NCBI GenBank assembly: GCA_934757865.1
Contig: CAKVLS010000002.1
Span: 62,001-126,000, forward strand
DNA length: 64,000 nucleotides
Direction of reading: 5' to 3'
Origin: an uncultured Clostridia bacterium
GTDB lineage: Bacteria; Bacillota; Clostridia; Christensenellales; UBA1242
In this document: positions 63,952 to 64,000 of the stretch, in pieces
Numbering within the stretch: position 1 is the first letter of the stretch
Layout: every line of letters begins with the position of its first letter
Made by a program: the position numbers and the translations under genes
The notes under the pieces: model-generated
Told to the model about the DNA's origin: nothing
Database searches by the model: none
The model's input: only the letters and a program-made list of their open reading frames with translations

Positions 63952-64000
63952 GTTTTATTACCTCAATATATTTCATTATACATATATAATTATATTTTGT

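Overview
The window is chromosomal DNA of an AT-rich, Gram-positive, endospore-forming member of the Clostridia. The order FakA-like kinase / Asp23 protein / spoVM / rpe / rsgA / rlmN / rsmB / fmt / def / priA / rpoZ is the classic Firmicutes arrangement. Three sporulation genes (spoVM, an uninterrupted sigK-type sigma gene and a pdaB-type deacetylase) place it among spore formers. HrcA/CIRCE heat-shock control, RNase J, rubrerythrin and a class A RNase P RNA also fit. A GH95-like glycosidase at the right edge would suit a gut bacterium using host or plant glycans, but that is inference. Genus and species cannot be named from the sequence.

Layout. 1-14.2 kb (minus strand): a FakA-like kinase and Asp23 pair, spoVM, then a long housekeeping run from pcrA through ligA, rpoZ, priA, def, fmt, rsmB, rlmN and rsgA to rpe, ending in a terminator. 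14.5-17.7 kb: an unknown 122-residue protein, rpsU (S21), mtaB and rsmE. 18-28.6 kb: a YwaF/TMEM164-like membrane protein (plus), hrcA-grpE-dnaK-dnaJ under CIRCE, lepA-hemW, a GDPD-family phosphodiesterase (plus) and rubrerythrin. 28.6-37.8 kb: rarA, an unknown membrane-anchored 509-residue protein, rnpB, a DUF3784-like protein, sigK, the tRNA wobble-uridine genes trhP and trmR, rnjA and a six-helix membrane protein.

38.0-49.3 kb is a compact, intact phage morphogenesis and lysis module: late regulator, large terminase, portal, scaffold, capsid, connector, two tail proteins and two holin-like proteins. Its order resembles P22-type podoviruses. No integrase, repressor, replication gene, endolysin or attachment site was found, so it is a trimmed prophage, a phage-derived particle factory or a gene-transfer-agent-like system. 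A plus-strand gene for a secreted SH3-like protein sits between the regulator and the terminase.

49.3-64 kb: a secreted propeller/SH3-like membrane protein, a two-OB-fold SSB-like protein, pdaB, a GyrA-type topoisomerase subunit with a very unusual acidic N-terminal extension of about 380 residues, gyrB, murG far from any cell-wall cluster, another signal-anchored protein and the GH95-like enzyme.

Main points for a second look: the integrase-less phage module, the GyrA extension, a compositional mosaic inside pcrA, TATAAT-N6-ATG starts that imply leaderless mRNAs, a 10-bp-phased TATGCA array between gyrB and murG, and a strong excess of the tetranucleotide CTAG.
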